A stretch of DNA of 7,071 nt from Clostridia bacterium (GCA_017421885.1 JAFOHJ010000204.1:1-7071); one strand, 5' to 3'. Positions 1-6,898 are shown, counted from the stretch's first letter. Program-made: numbers and translations. The notes: generated by a model not told the origin, from the letters alone.

Positions 1-909
<909 letters not shown>

Positions 910-942
910 TTTCCCTTTTTGATTTGAAAGAAGGCATTATTT

Positions 943-2568
943 ATGGAAACAGTTCTTCTTAAGGCAAATGAAGAATCATATATCCGTGCGGCTGAGCTCC
1001 TTAAGGAGGGTCGCGTAGTCGCCATTCCCACCGAGACGGTGTACGGACTGGCGGCCAATGCCCTCGATCCCGAGGCTGTAAAGGGTATTTTTGCAGCCAA
1101 GGACCGTCCGCAGGACAATCCCCTTATAGTTCACATCGCAACACTTGAGCAGATGGAGCAGGTCACGTCCTCTGTGCCTAAGGATGCATATCGTCTTGCC
1201 GAGGCCTTCTGGCCCGGACCTCTGACCATGATACTCCCCAAGGCGCCATCTATCCCCGACGAGGTCACAGCCGGTCTCGAAACGGTGGGTGTTCGTATGC
1301 CATCCCACATGGCGGCTCACCGCATAATCGAGCTTTCCTGCCCGCTGGCGGCTCCCTCGGCCAACACTTCGGGCAAACCTTCGCCCACATCGGCTGCCCA
1401 TGTATATGAGGATATGAAAGGCCGTGTTCCCCTTATCATCGACGGCGGAAGATGCTCGGTAGGTGTTGAATCGACGGTCGTCGACATGACCGGCGATGTT
1501 CCCCGTGTTCTCCGACCCGGCGCCATCACCGAAGAGATGATCGAAGAGGTGCTGGGCCGGGCCGATACCGACATTGCTACCAAGAAGGGCCTCAAAGAGG
1601 GCGAAAAGCCCAAATCCCCCGGCATGGCATACCGTCATTATGCCCCCAAAGCGCCGGTCGTTCTCTATGAAGGCGCGCCCGACGACACATTCCGTGCTAT
1701 CTGCCTTGAATGCACACCCGACGACGGCATCCTCTGCTTTGACGAGTATAAGGCCGCCTTCAGAGAAAAAGGCTTTAAACGCATATATTCCCTTGGCCCT
1801 TCGTGGGATCATCACAGCCACGACCGCAAGCTGTTCTCGCTGCTTAGGCATTTCGACTCGACCCGTGCCCAGCGCATCCATGCCCAGTGTCCCCGTGAAT
1901 ACGGCGGAGGCGAGGGCAGCGTTAACCGCATGAGAAAGTCGGCCGGCTTTGTCTGCAGAAAATGCACAGACAAGCTTATCGTTGGCCTCACTGGCGGATC
2001 GGGAAGCGGCAAGAGCCATTTCTGCCGCATCACGGCTGAGGGCAGAGAGGATATCCTCACCGTCGACACCGACAAGGTATACCACGACCTGCTTGACGAT
2101 GCCGCATCGCCCCTGACGGGCGAGATACTCGGGCTTTTCCCCACTGCAGGCGAGAATGGAAGGGTAGACCGTAAAAAGCTTGGAGCGCTGGTATTCGGCG
2201 ATGCCGAAGCCATGGCAAAGCTCAACGAAGTTGCCCACAGAGCAGTGGCCGAAAGAACTATGGAGATCATAGCCGAAAGCTCATGCCCCATCGTCATACT
2301 CGATGTCCCGCTGCTTTTCCAGAGCGGCATGGACAGAATGTGCACTATGACCCTTGCGATTCTTGCAGGACGCATACACGCAGAGGGCCGAATCGCTCAG
2401 CGCGACGGCATAAGCCGCGAGGCCATTGCCATGCGCCTTGGCAGCCAGCCGGGGCAGCAGTATTACATCCGCAGGTGTGATCTCACCCTTAAAAACGAGG
2501 GCAGCGCCGACGACTTTGAAAAGGCAGTTCTTGCCTTCCGTGACAAATATTTGTCCCAGGAAAAATAA
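943..2568 (+). CDS. Fusion: L-threonylcarbamoyladenylate synthase (Sua5/TsaC type) + dephospho-CoA kinase (CoaE)
   Basis: This 541-residue protein has two complete enzyme modules. Residues 1 to about 337 are a full-length Sua5: the YrdC domain carries PTETVYGL (29-36), KDRP (53-56), APSANTSGKPSPT (137-149) and VESTVVD (175-181), then the SPGMAYRHYAP linker (225-235) and a Sua5 C-terminal domain ending near NRMRKSAG. It makes threonylcarbamoyl-AMP from threonine, bicarbonate and ATP for the t6A37 modification of tRNA. Residues from about 343 to 541 are CoaE, which phosphorylates dephospho-CoA in the last step of CoA synthesis: P-loop GGSGSGKS (351-358), VDTD (374-377), GRVDRKKLGALVF, DVPLLFQ (454-460) and a lid with QRDGISREAI. 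The junction is only about seven residues with no stop or frameshift visible. An internal ATG at 1930 has GGAGG (1906-1910) 19 bases upstream, too far for efficient initiation. The ATG at 943 has AGAAGG 8 bases upstream. The CoaE part has Gln where Glu usually follows PLLF. Function of each module is secure from motifs; that both are active is inferred. Confidence 0.93.
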   Translation: METVLLKANEESYIRAAELLKEGRVVAIPTETVYGLAANALDPEAVKGIFAAKDRPQDNPLIVHIATLEQMEQVTSSVPKDAYRLAEAFWPGPLTMILPKAPSIPDEVTAGLETVGVRMPSHMAAHRIIELSCPLAAPSANTSGKPSPTSAAHVYEDMKGRVPLIIDGGRCSVGVESTVVDMTGDVPRVLRPGAITEEMIEEVLGRADTDIATKKGLKEGEKPKSPGMAYRHYAPKAPVVLYEGAPDDTFRAICLECTPDDGILCFDEYKAAFREKGFKRIYSLGPSWDHHSHDRKLFSLLRHFDSTRAQRIHAQCPREYGGGEGSVNRMRKSAGFVCRKCTDKLIVGLTGGSGSGKSHFCRITAEGREDILTVDTDKVYHDLLDDAASPLTGEILGLFPTAGENGRVDRKKLGALVFGDAEAMAKLNEVAHRAVAERTMEIIAESSCPIVILDVPLLFQSGMDRMCTMTLAILAGRIHAEGRIAQRDGISREAIAMRLGSQPGQQYYIRRCDLTLKNEGSADDFEKAVLAFRDKYLSQEK

Positions 2569-2577
2569 CATAGACTT

Positions 2578-2617
2578 CACCCCCGTGGCCATAATAGGCT
2601 TCGGGGGTGCTTTTATT
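2578..2617 (+). terminator. Intrinsic terminator after the sua5-coaE fusion gene
   Basis: Arms CACCCCCG (2578-2585) and CGGGGGTG (2602-2609) are perfectly complementary over 8 bp. An inner GCC/GGC pairing (2588-2590 with 2597-2599) closes a six-base loop, and the tract CTTTTATTTT follows immediately. It starts 9 bases after the fusion gene stop. The 3' arm also contains the candidate ribosome binding site of the next gene, so the same hairpin could affect both termination and translation. Confidence 0.8.
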
Positions 2618-3280
2618 TTGAACGAAGAACCTAAAAGTATACCTGAGGTGCAGGCCGACGGCGCGGCCTCGCTGGGCAGGCTCCACTGCCTTACGATAAT
2701 CGGGCAGATAGAGGGCCATATTGAGCTCAGCGGCCAGACTAAGACCACCAAGTACGAGCATATCCTGCCGCTGCTCACCGCTGTCGAGGAGAGCAAAGAC
2801 ATAGACGGGCTTCTGATCCTTCTTAATACGGTAGGCGGCGATGTGGAGGCCGGGCTGGCTATTGCCGAGCTTATTTCGGGGATGAGCAAGCCGACGGTGT
2901 CGCTTGTGCTGGGCGGGGGACATTCGATAGGGGTGCCGCTGGCCGTTTCGGCGCGCAGGAGCTTCATCGCCCCCACCGCCTCGATGACCCTTCATCCGGT
3001 TAGGATGTCGGGCACGGTCATGGCCATTCCTCAGACCATGGAGTATTTCCGCAAGATCGAGGAGAGGGTCATTGGCTTTATATGCAGCCAGAGCCGCATC
3101 TCGCCCGACACTCTGCGCGAGCTTATGCGAAAGACCGACCAGCTGGTGGGTGATGTGGGCAGCGTAGTATATGGCAGAGAGGCGGTCGATCTGGGCATAT
3201 GCGACGAGGTAGGCAGCCTTAAAGATGCGCTGGGATGCCTCAGGCAGATGGTCAAGGAGGCGCAGGATGGACAGGTATGA
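2618..3280 (+). CDS. tepA: TepA-like ClpP-fold serine protease (translocation-enhancing protein family)
   Basis: This is a 220-residue ClpP-superfamily protein closest, from remembered sequence, to Bacillus TepA/YmfB, a membrane-associated or cytoplasmic ClpP-like protease linked to processing around protein export. Shared blocks are CLTIIGQIEGH, TTKYEHILPLL, LLILLNTVGGDVEAGLAIAE, SLVLGGGHSIGVPLAVSA and MTLHPVRMSG. The likely nucleophile is Ser103 in GGGHSIG and the general base is His126 in TLHPVR (numbered from the TTG). I chose the TTG at 2618 because GGGGGTG (2603-2609) sits about 10 bases upstream and homology begins near residue 27. The frame stays open further upstream inside coaE, but that stretch encodes no family sequence. 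GTG at 2648 is the alternative start and lacks a good ribosome binding site. The gene overlaps the small downstream gene by 14 bases. In Bacillus, tepA lies near spoIIIE; that link is not visible here. Family call is strong; start is moderate. Confidence 0.9.
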   Translation: MNEEPKSIPEVQADGAASLGRLHCLTIIGQIEGHIELSGQTKTTKYEHILPLLTAVEESKDIDGLLILLNTVGGDVEAGLAIAELISGMSKPTVSLVLGGGHSIGVPLAVSARRSFIAPTASMTLHPVRMSGTVMAIPQTMEYFRKIEERVIGFICSQSRISPDTLRELMRKTDQLVGDVGSVVYGREAVDLGICDEVGSLKDALGCLRQMVKEAQDGQV

Positions 3281-3446
3281 TGCAGGAGATCTCCCTGATT
3301 CGATGCTTTTCCCCATGACTTTTTCATTCCCCATTATCCGTGACAGTGGACTGCCGCAGGAGTTCAAAGGGATAAGAAATCAGAGGGCGCTTAACCACTG
3401 GCTCTATGAGCTGGATTTCGAATATTCCTTTCCGCTGTGGCGATAG
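3267..3446 (+). CDS. Small protein of unknown function (59 aa), overlapping the tepA 3' end
   Basis: I do not recognise this family. The start is well supported: AAGGAGG (3254-3260) lies 6 bases before the ATG, inside the tepA coding region, and the two genes overlap by 14 bases, an arrangement typical of translational coupling. The product has no signal peptide or membrane segment. It is rich in aromatic residues and proline (MLFPMTFSFPII near residues 13-24; NHWLYELDFEYSFPLW at 43-58) with no Cys. A longer reading from ATG 3225 exists but would begin with a basic stretch and has no comparable ribosome binding site. In Bacillus the gene after tepA is the small ylzJ. Position makes an analogous role conceivable, but I see no convincing sequence match. 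Chance open reading is possible but the ribosome binding site argues against it. Confidence 0.6.
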   Translation: MDRYDAGDLPDSMLFPMTFSFPIIRDSGLPQEFKGIRNQRALNHWLYELDFEYSFPLWR

Positions 3447-3452
3447 GGGAGC

Positions 3453-3477
3453 TGCGGCCCGCATTATGCGGGCCGCA
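3453..3477 (+). terminator. Strong hairpin after the small ORF, possible terminator
   Basis: TGCGGCCCGCA (3453-3463) pairs perfectly with TGCGGGCCGCA (3467-3477) around a TTA loop, seven bases after the stop of the small gene. The stem is very GC-rich and its placement between a gene end and the next promoter suits a terminator. However, the T-rich run begins only around 3492, about 15 bases downstream, so it is not a canonical intrinsic terminator. Confidence 0.5.
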
Positions 3478-3501
3478 ATGGCGAATATACATATATTTTT
3501 A

Positions 3502-3530
3502 TTGCCAAGAGCCTTTTAATGGAATATAAT
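3502..3530 (+). promoter_or_regulatory. Sigma-A type promoter for the MBL-fold hydrolase gene
   Basis: A -35 box TTGCCA (3502-3507, 5 of 6 consensus) is followed by a 17-base spacer and a perfect -10 box TATAAT (3525-3530). Transcription would start near 3537, giving a leader of about 36 bases that contains the AGGAG ribosome binding site at 3559-3563, 9 bases before the ATG at 3573. This is the best promoter in the window and shows that the downstream gene begins a new transcription unit. Confidence 0.85.
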
Positions 3531-3572
3531 CATTTTATAAGAAACTGCTTTACCCGTTAGGAGTGAAAAAGC

Positions 3573-4247
3573 ATGAAAGTAACCTATATCCATCACAGCG
3601 GTTTTTCCCTTGAGCTGCCCGACCGTATGTTGGTCTTCGACTGGTTCAAGGGAGAGCTGCCTGAGACCGATAAACCCATATACGTCTTTTCCAGCCACCG
3701 CCATCACGACCATTTCGACCCCATGGTGTTTGATATCGGCGACAGGGCAAAATACATCCTGTCCAACGACATCCGCATGAGGCCGGAGGGTTGCGACATA
3801 ACCAAGATAGGCCCCCATAAGACGGTCGAGGTGGACGGCATGGTTATCGAGACACTCAAGAGCACTGATGAGGGAGTTGCCTTTATCGTAACGGTAGGGG
3901 ACAGGGTGATCTATCACGCAGGAGATCTTCACTTCTGGCTGTGGGAGGAAGAAAACGACGAAGATCGGCTGTGGAACGAGAATATGACGAAGAAGTTCCT
4001 CAGCGAGATCGACAAGATCCGCGGCAGGCATTTTGACCTTGCCTTTGTTCCACTCGACCCCCGTCAGGGCGCGGAGTATATGGACATGGGAATGGAAGCC
4101 GTTCTTGAAAGATGCACGGCAGACCATGTTTTCCCCATGCACTTGTGGGGCGACCACAGCGTTATCCCGGCTTTCAAGGAGAGGCATCCTCAGTATGCAG
4201 GCATCATTGCCGACATAGCTTTTGAAGGACAGCGCTTTGAGGTGTGA
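3573..4247 (+). CDS. MBL-fold metal-dependent hydrolase (UlaG-like)
   Basis: This 224-residue protein belongs to the metallo-beta-lactamase superfamily. The metal-binding motif HxHxDH appears as HRHHDH (42-47). Further probable ligands are His115 and Asp118 in YHAGDLHFW and His190 in VFPMHLWGDH. The N-terminal YIHHSGFSLEL strand and the VPLDPRQ segment resemble the UlaG/Lactamase_B_3-like branch, which includes L-ascorbate-6-phosphate lactonase and many uncharacterised phosphoesterase or lactonase-type enzymes. There is no signal peptide, so it is probably cytoplasmic. The length is typical of compact members. It has its own sigma-A promoter and is followed by an intergenic repeat, so it appears to be a single-gene unit. 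The substrate cannot be inferred from sequence or neighbours. Confidence 0.88.
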   Translation: MKVTYIHHSGFSLELPDRMLVFDWFKGELPETDKPIYVFSSHRHHDHFDPMVFDIGDRAKYILSNDIRMRPEGCDITKIGPHKTVEVDGMVIETLKSTDEGVAFIVTVGDRVIYHAGDLHFWLWEEENDEDRLWNENMTKKFLSEIDKIRGRHFDLAFVPLDPRQGAEYMDMGMEAVLERCTADHVFPMHLWGDHSVIPAFKERHPQYAGIIADIAFEGQRFEV

Positions 4248-4280
4248 GGAAGAGATATTCCGTGGCACACCCCGTATCCA

Positions 4281-4423
4281 AGGCTCCTTTTGAAAGGAGC
4301 TGGCGCCCGTAGGGCGACTGAGGTTTGGCAAGGTAATTGTCTGTCAACATGGCGGCTGCCGTAAGAAGGTAAGCCAAACACCCGTCATGCCTACGGCATG
4401 CCACCCTCTTTCAAAAGAGGGCT
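4281..4423. repeat. MITE-like palindromic intergenic element (~143 bp)
   Basis: The two ends, about 4281-4329 and 4373-4423, are imperfect inverted copies of each other, about 50 bases long. They close with a perfect inner inverted pair GTTTGGC (4323-4329) and GCCAAAC (4373-4379). Each arm folds into two hairpins: GCTCCTTT/AAAGGAGC (4283-4290/4293-4300) and CGCCC/GGGCG (4304-4308/4312-4316) on the left; CATGCC/GGCATG (4386-4391/4395-4400) and CCCTCTTT/AAAGAGGG (4404-4411/4414-4421) on the right. Differences between arms preserve the base pairing. The motifs GGAGCTGGC...GACTGAGG and, on the opposite strand, GGTGGC...GACGG resemble recurrent intergenic repeats I recall from gut Clostridia. It has no coding capacity and sits between two genes. 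Exact boundaries and any target-site duplication are uncertain. Confidence 0.7.
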
Positions 4424-4446
4424 AAAATCGCCCGACCGAACACGAC

Positions 4447-4452
4447 TATAAT
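4447..4452 (+). promoter_or_regulatory. Possible -10 box for the VOC-family gene
   Basis: A perfect TATAAT lies 30 bases upstream of the VOC-family start codon, just outside the right end of the palindromic repeat. No acceptable -35 box is seen 16-18 bases upstream (AAAATC-like sequence at the repeat edge), so this is a weak call. The gene needs a promoter here, or else read-through from the MBL-fold gene. Confidence 0.35.
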
Positions 4453-4481
4453 TAAAAATCAACATAAAAGGAGAGAAAACC

Positions 4482-4856
4482 ATGCAGTATTCATTTGCTC
4501 ACTACAACTTCAATGTTGCAGATCTCGACAAGTCCCTCAAGTTCTACAAGGAAGCCCTCGGCCTTGAGCCTGTAAGACGCAAGGATGCCGACGACGGCAG
4601 CTTTATCATTACATACCTCGGCGATGGTCAGACAAACTTCCTGCTGGAGCTCACATGGCTGCGTGACTGGGAAAAGGATCATTATGACCTGGGCGACAAC
4701 GAGATGCATCTCGCCTTTGTCACAGAGGACTTTGAAGGCGCATATCAGAAGCATAAGGAAATGGGCTGCATCTGCTTCGAGAACCCCAAGATGGGTATCT
4801 ACTTCATCGAGGATCCCGACGGATACTGGCTGGAAGTCCTGCCCAAGAGAAAGTAA
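4482..4856 (+). CDS. VOC-superfamily protein, glyoxalase I-like (lactoylglutathione lyase family)
   Basis: This 124-residue single-module protein carries both beta-alpha-beta-beta-beta units of the vicinal oxygen chelate fold. The four expected metal ligands of glyoxalase I-type enzymes are present: His7 (FAHYNFNVADLDKSLKFY), Glu56 (NFLLELTWL), His76 (NEMHLAFV) and Glu118 (DGYWLEVLP). The DLDKSLKFYKEALGLE and FIEDPDGYWLEV segments are classic for the family. A glyoxalase I role, converting a methylglyoxal-thiol hemithioacetal to a lactoyl-thioester, is plausible, but many VOC proteins with this ligand set have other substrates. The start is supported by GGAG (4470-4473) with 8-base spacing. 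The gene appears monocistronic, ending in its own terminator. Confidence 0.88.
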   Translation: MQYSFAHYNFNVADLDKSLKFYKEALGLEPVRRKDADDGSFIITYLGDGQTNFLLELTWLRDWEKDHYDLGDNEMHLAFVTEDFEGAYQKHKEMGCICFENPKMGIYFIEDPDGYWLEVLPKRK

Positions 4857-4864
4857 TAATTTCT

Positions 4865-4903
4865 GGGTGGGGAAACGCTTCGCTGGTTTCCCCATCCTAT
4901 TTT
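4865..4903 (+). terminator. Intrinsic terminator after the VOC-family gene
   Basis: GGGTGGGGAAAC (4865-4876) pairs with GTTTCCCCATCC (4886-4897) as a 12-bp stem with one G-T wobble, around a nine-base loop, followed by TATTTT. It begins 8 bases after the stop codon. The T tract is short, but stem strength and placement are good. Confidence 0.8.
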
Positions 4904-4930
4904 GGTTCCGGGTATAAAACTTACTATATA
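4902..4930 (+). promoter_or_regulatory. Weak candidate promoter for the amidohydrolase-racemase pair
   Basis: TTGGTT (4902-4907) and TATATA (4925-4930) are separated by 17 bases in an AT-rich gap between a terminator and the next gene. Both boxes match the sigma-A consensus only partly, and TATATT at 4927-4932 is an alternative -10. A promoter is expected here because the preceding gene ends with a terminator, but the exact site is uncertain. Confidence 0.35.
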
Positions 4931-4953
4931 TTACTTAAAGGATATGATTTCTT

Positions 4954-6126
4954 GTGAAAAAGTTATTTAAAAACGGCAAAGTAGTTGACGTTGTCAATAA
5001 AAAGGTAGTGGAGGCCGACATCCTGGTTGAAGACGGCATAATCGCCGCAGTTGGCAAGGATATCGAAGTTCCCAGGAATGTAAAGACAGTAGACCTCAAG
5101 GGCAGCACCGTCCTTCCCGGCCTGTTCAACTGTCATGTACATATCACATCAGAGCCCGACCCCCGCAAGGAGAGCCCCAAGACCGACGCAGGCATGACCA
5201 TTCAGGCCATCAACAACCTGCAGCTCCATCTCTCGTCGGGTGTTACATACATCCGTGACGTAGGTTCGGCAAACTTTATCGATATCGAGCTGCGCGACGC
5301 GGTAGCATCGGGCAAGGTAAACGGTCCCGATATGCAGGTTTCGGGCCGCTGCATCTGCATGACCGGCGGACACGGCTGGGCAACGGGCCGCCAGGCCGAC
5401 GGTGCCGACGAGTGCCGTAAGGCAGCACGCGAGATGCTGCGTGCAGGTGCCGACTGGATCAAGGTCATGGCCACAGGCGGCGTTATGACCAAGGGCGTCG
5501 AGCCGGGCGCCGAGCAGCTGACAGTAGAAGAAATGGTAGCCATTGTAGAAGAGGCCCACAAGAAGGGCGCTCTGACCTGCACCCATGCTCAGGGAAACAC
5601 AGGCATCAAGAATGCTCTCAAGGCAGGTATCGACTCTATCGAGCACGGCATCTATCTTGATGACGAATCCATAGGCACCATGCTTGAGCAGGGTTCGTGG
5701 TTGGTTCCCACCCTCTGCGCTCCTCACTTCATCCTTAAGTATGGCATCGCAGGCGGCGTTCCCGAGTACGCAGTACGCAAGACCGAGATCGTTCACGACG
5801 ACCATTTCGCATCCTTCAAGAAGGCCTACAGAGCTGGTGTAAAGTGTGCCTGCGGCACCGATGCCGGCACACCCTATAACCCCCATAACGGCACGCCTTA
5901 CGAGCTGATGCTCATGGTAAAGAGCGGCCTTACCCCCTTTGAAGCCATTGAGACTGCAACCCTTAATTCGGCCAAGCTCATGGGCGTTGAAAGCAGCCTC
6001 GGCACCATCGAGGTAGGCAAGAAAGCTCACTTCGCTATCTTCAAGAATGACCCCACCGAAGATATTCAGAACATTGCCGACTGTCAGATGACAGTCAAGA
6101 ACGGCGAGATCGTATATAAGAAATAA
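4954..6126 (+). CDS. Metal-dependent amidohydrolase (prolidase / imidazolonepropionase-like, Xaa-Pro or Xaa-Arg/Lys dipeptidase group)
   Basis: This 390-residue protein is a complete amidohydrolase-superfamily enzyme. A small N-terminal beta-sandwich segment (FKNGKVVDVVNKKVVEADILVEDG) leads to the first metal motif HVH (His61, His63) in PGLFNCHVHI. Next come the probable carboxylated Lys170 (DWIKVMATGG), His211 (THAQG), His231 (SIEHGI) and the catalytic Asp303 (CGTDAGTP). The C-terminal NSAKLMGVESSLGTIEVGKKAHFAIF returns to the sandwich domain. This layout matches the COG1228-like group, which includes dipeptidases acting on Xaa-Pro or Xaa-Arg/Lys substrates; the exact substrate is not determinable. 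There is no signal peptide, so it is probably cytoplasmic. The start is GTG, chosen because AAGGAT (4938-4943) lies about 10 bases upstream and the family N-terminus begins right there; a nearby ATG at 4944 is out of frame and soon stops. The racemase gene follows after 30 bases. Confidence 0.9.
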   Translation: MKKLFKNGKVVDVVNKKVVEADILVEDGIIAAVGKDIEVPRNVKTVDLKGSTVLPGLFNCHVHITSEPDPRKESPKTDAGMTIQAINNLQLHLSSGVTYIRDVGSANFIDIELRDAVASGKVNGPDMQVSGRCICMTGGHGWATGRQADGADECRKAAREMLRAGADWIKVMATGGVMTKGVEPGAEQLTVEEMVAIVEEAHKKGALTCTHAQGNTGIKNALKAGIDSIEHGIYLDDESIGTMLEQGSWLVPTLCAPHFILKYGIAGGVPEYAVRKTEIVHDDHFASFKKAYRAGVKCACGTDAGTPYNPHNGTPYELMLMVKSGLTPFEAIETATLNSAKLMGVESSLGTIEVGKKAHFAIFKNDPTEDIQNIADCQMTVKNGEIVYKK

Positions 6127-6156
6127 GCTGCCGTTCACCGGCAGGAGGAAAACATA

Positions 6157-6861
6157 ATGGACAGAGAAAAGACCATCGGTATCCTTGGAGGAATGGGCCC
6201 TGCGGCCACAGCCGACCTTTTCACCAAGATAGTCAGCCTCACAAAGGCCGACCGCGACAACGAACATATCCGTATTTACATCGACAATAACTCCAAGATC
6301 CCCGACCGTACCCAGGCCATCCTGTTCGGCGGCGAGGACCCGCTGCCCTATATGCTGGAATCGGCCAAGAAGCTGGAGCAGATGGGCGCCGACTGCATCA
6401 TCATGCCCTGCAACACGGCTCACTATTTCTACGATCAGCTGGCAGCAGCGGTAAATGTGCCCTTCCTCAACCTCATCGAGGAGGCAGCCAAGGCGTTACC
6501 CAAGGGCAGTCATCCCGGCTTGCTGGCCACATCGGCCACGGCGAGAACGGGCATCTATACAAAGATGGTCGAGAAATACGGTTTTGACCTTATTCTTCCC
6601 GACGACGACTATCAGCTGCTGTATATGGCGGCCATAACCGACGTCAAGGCAGGCAGAGTTCCCGACAAGGGCAGCTTCGAGCTGCTGCTGGACCACCTGA
6701 GGAATAAGGGCGCCGATATCTTTATTCTGGGATGCACCGAGATCCCCCTTGCCTTTGAATGGCTGGATATCAAAGGTCCTGCCATCGATGCTACCGAAGA
6801 GCTGGCCAAGGCGGCCATCCACTTCTGCGGCAAGAAGGTCCGCGAGATAAAGATCCATTAA
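6157..6861 (+). CDS. Aspartate/glutamate racemase family protein
   Basis: This 234-residue protein belongs to the cofactor-independent Asp/Glu racemase superfamily (RacX/YgeA-like aspartate racemase branch). The N-terminal GILGGMGPAATADLF is diagnostic. The two catalytic cysteines are both present: Cys85 in MPCNTAHYFYD and Cys193 in LGCTEIPLAF. Such enzymes interconvert L- and D-amino acids by a two-base mechanism; aspartate or glutamate are usual substrates, but some relatives act broadly on other amino acids. The start ATG is preceded by AGGAGG (6143-6148) with 8-base spacing. With only 30 bases to the upstream amidohydrolase gene and a terminator right after, the two probably form one operon, suggesting release and racemisation of amino acids from dipeptides. 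That pathway link is inferred. Glutamate racemase MurI is a less likely alternative given the GGMGP motif. Confidence 0.9.
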   Translation: MDREKTIGILGGMGPAATADLFTKIVSLTKADRDNEHIRIYIDNNSKIPDRTQAILFGGEDPLPYMLESAKKLEQMGADCIIMPCNTAHYFYDQLAAAVNVPFLNLIEEAAKALPKGSHPGLLATSATARTGIYTKMVEKYGFDLILPDDDYQLLYMAAITDVKAGRVPDKGSFELLLDHLRNKGADIFILGCTEIPLAFEWLDIKGPAIDATEELAKAAIHFCGKKVREIKIH

Positions 6862-6866
6862 AGTTT

Positions 6867-6898
6867 AAAAGCCTTGCGGCATTTGCCGCAAGGCTTTT
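6867..6898 (+). terminator. Strong intrinsic terminator after the racemase gene
   Basis: AAAAGCCTTGCGGC (6867-6880) and GCCGCAAGGCTTTT (6885-6898) form a perfect 14-bp stem around an ATTT loop, five bases after the stop codon. The A-run and T-run at the base of the stem would also make it function on the opposite strand. Confidence 0.93.

Noticed and set aside
976..2238. 420-codon open frame on the minus strand opposite the Sua5-CoaE gene
   Set aside because: It lies antisense to a gene with clear motifs, has low-information composition and no recognisable domain; long antisense frames are common opposite GC-rich coding DNA.
1930..2568. Separate CoaE gene starting at the internal ATG 1930
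   Set aside because: The only Shine-Dalgarno-like GGAGG is 19 bases away and is accounted for by Sua5 codons; the frame is continuous, so a fusion is the simpler reading.
2426..2617. Upstream extension of tepA to an ATG inside the coaE coding region
   Set aside because: The added residues do not resemble the family, lie wholly within another gene frame and the terminator, and no suitable ribosome binding site supports the ATG.
4190..4404. Short minus-strand open frames over the palindromic repeat region
   Set aside because: They overlap the repeat and the MBL-fold gene end, show no ribosome binding site or domain, and follow from the repeat sequence.
4281..4423. Small structured RNA or riboswitch upstream of the VOC-family gene
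   Set aside because: The symmetric inverted arms and internal hairpins fit an intergenic palindromic repeat better, and no known riboswitch core was recognised.
5149..6423. 424-codon open frame on the minus strand opposite the amidohydrolase and the racemase start
   Set aside because: It is a shadow of two well-identified genes, crosses their intergenic gap, and encodes no recognisable domain.
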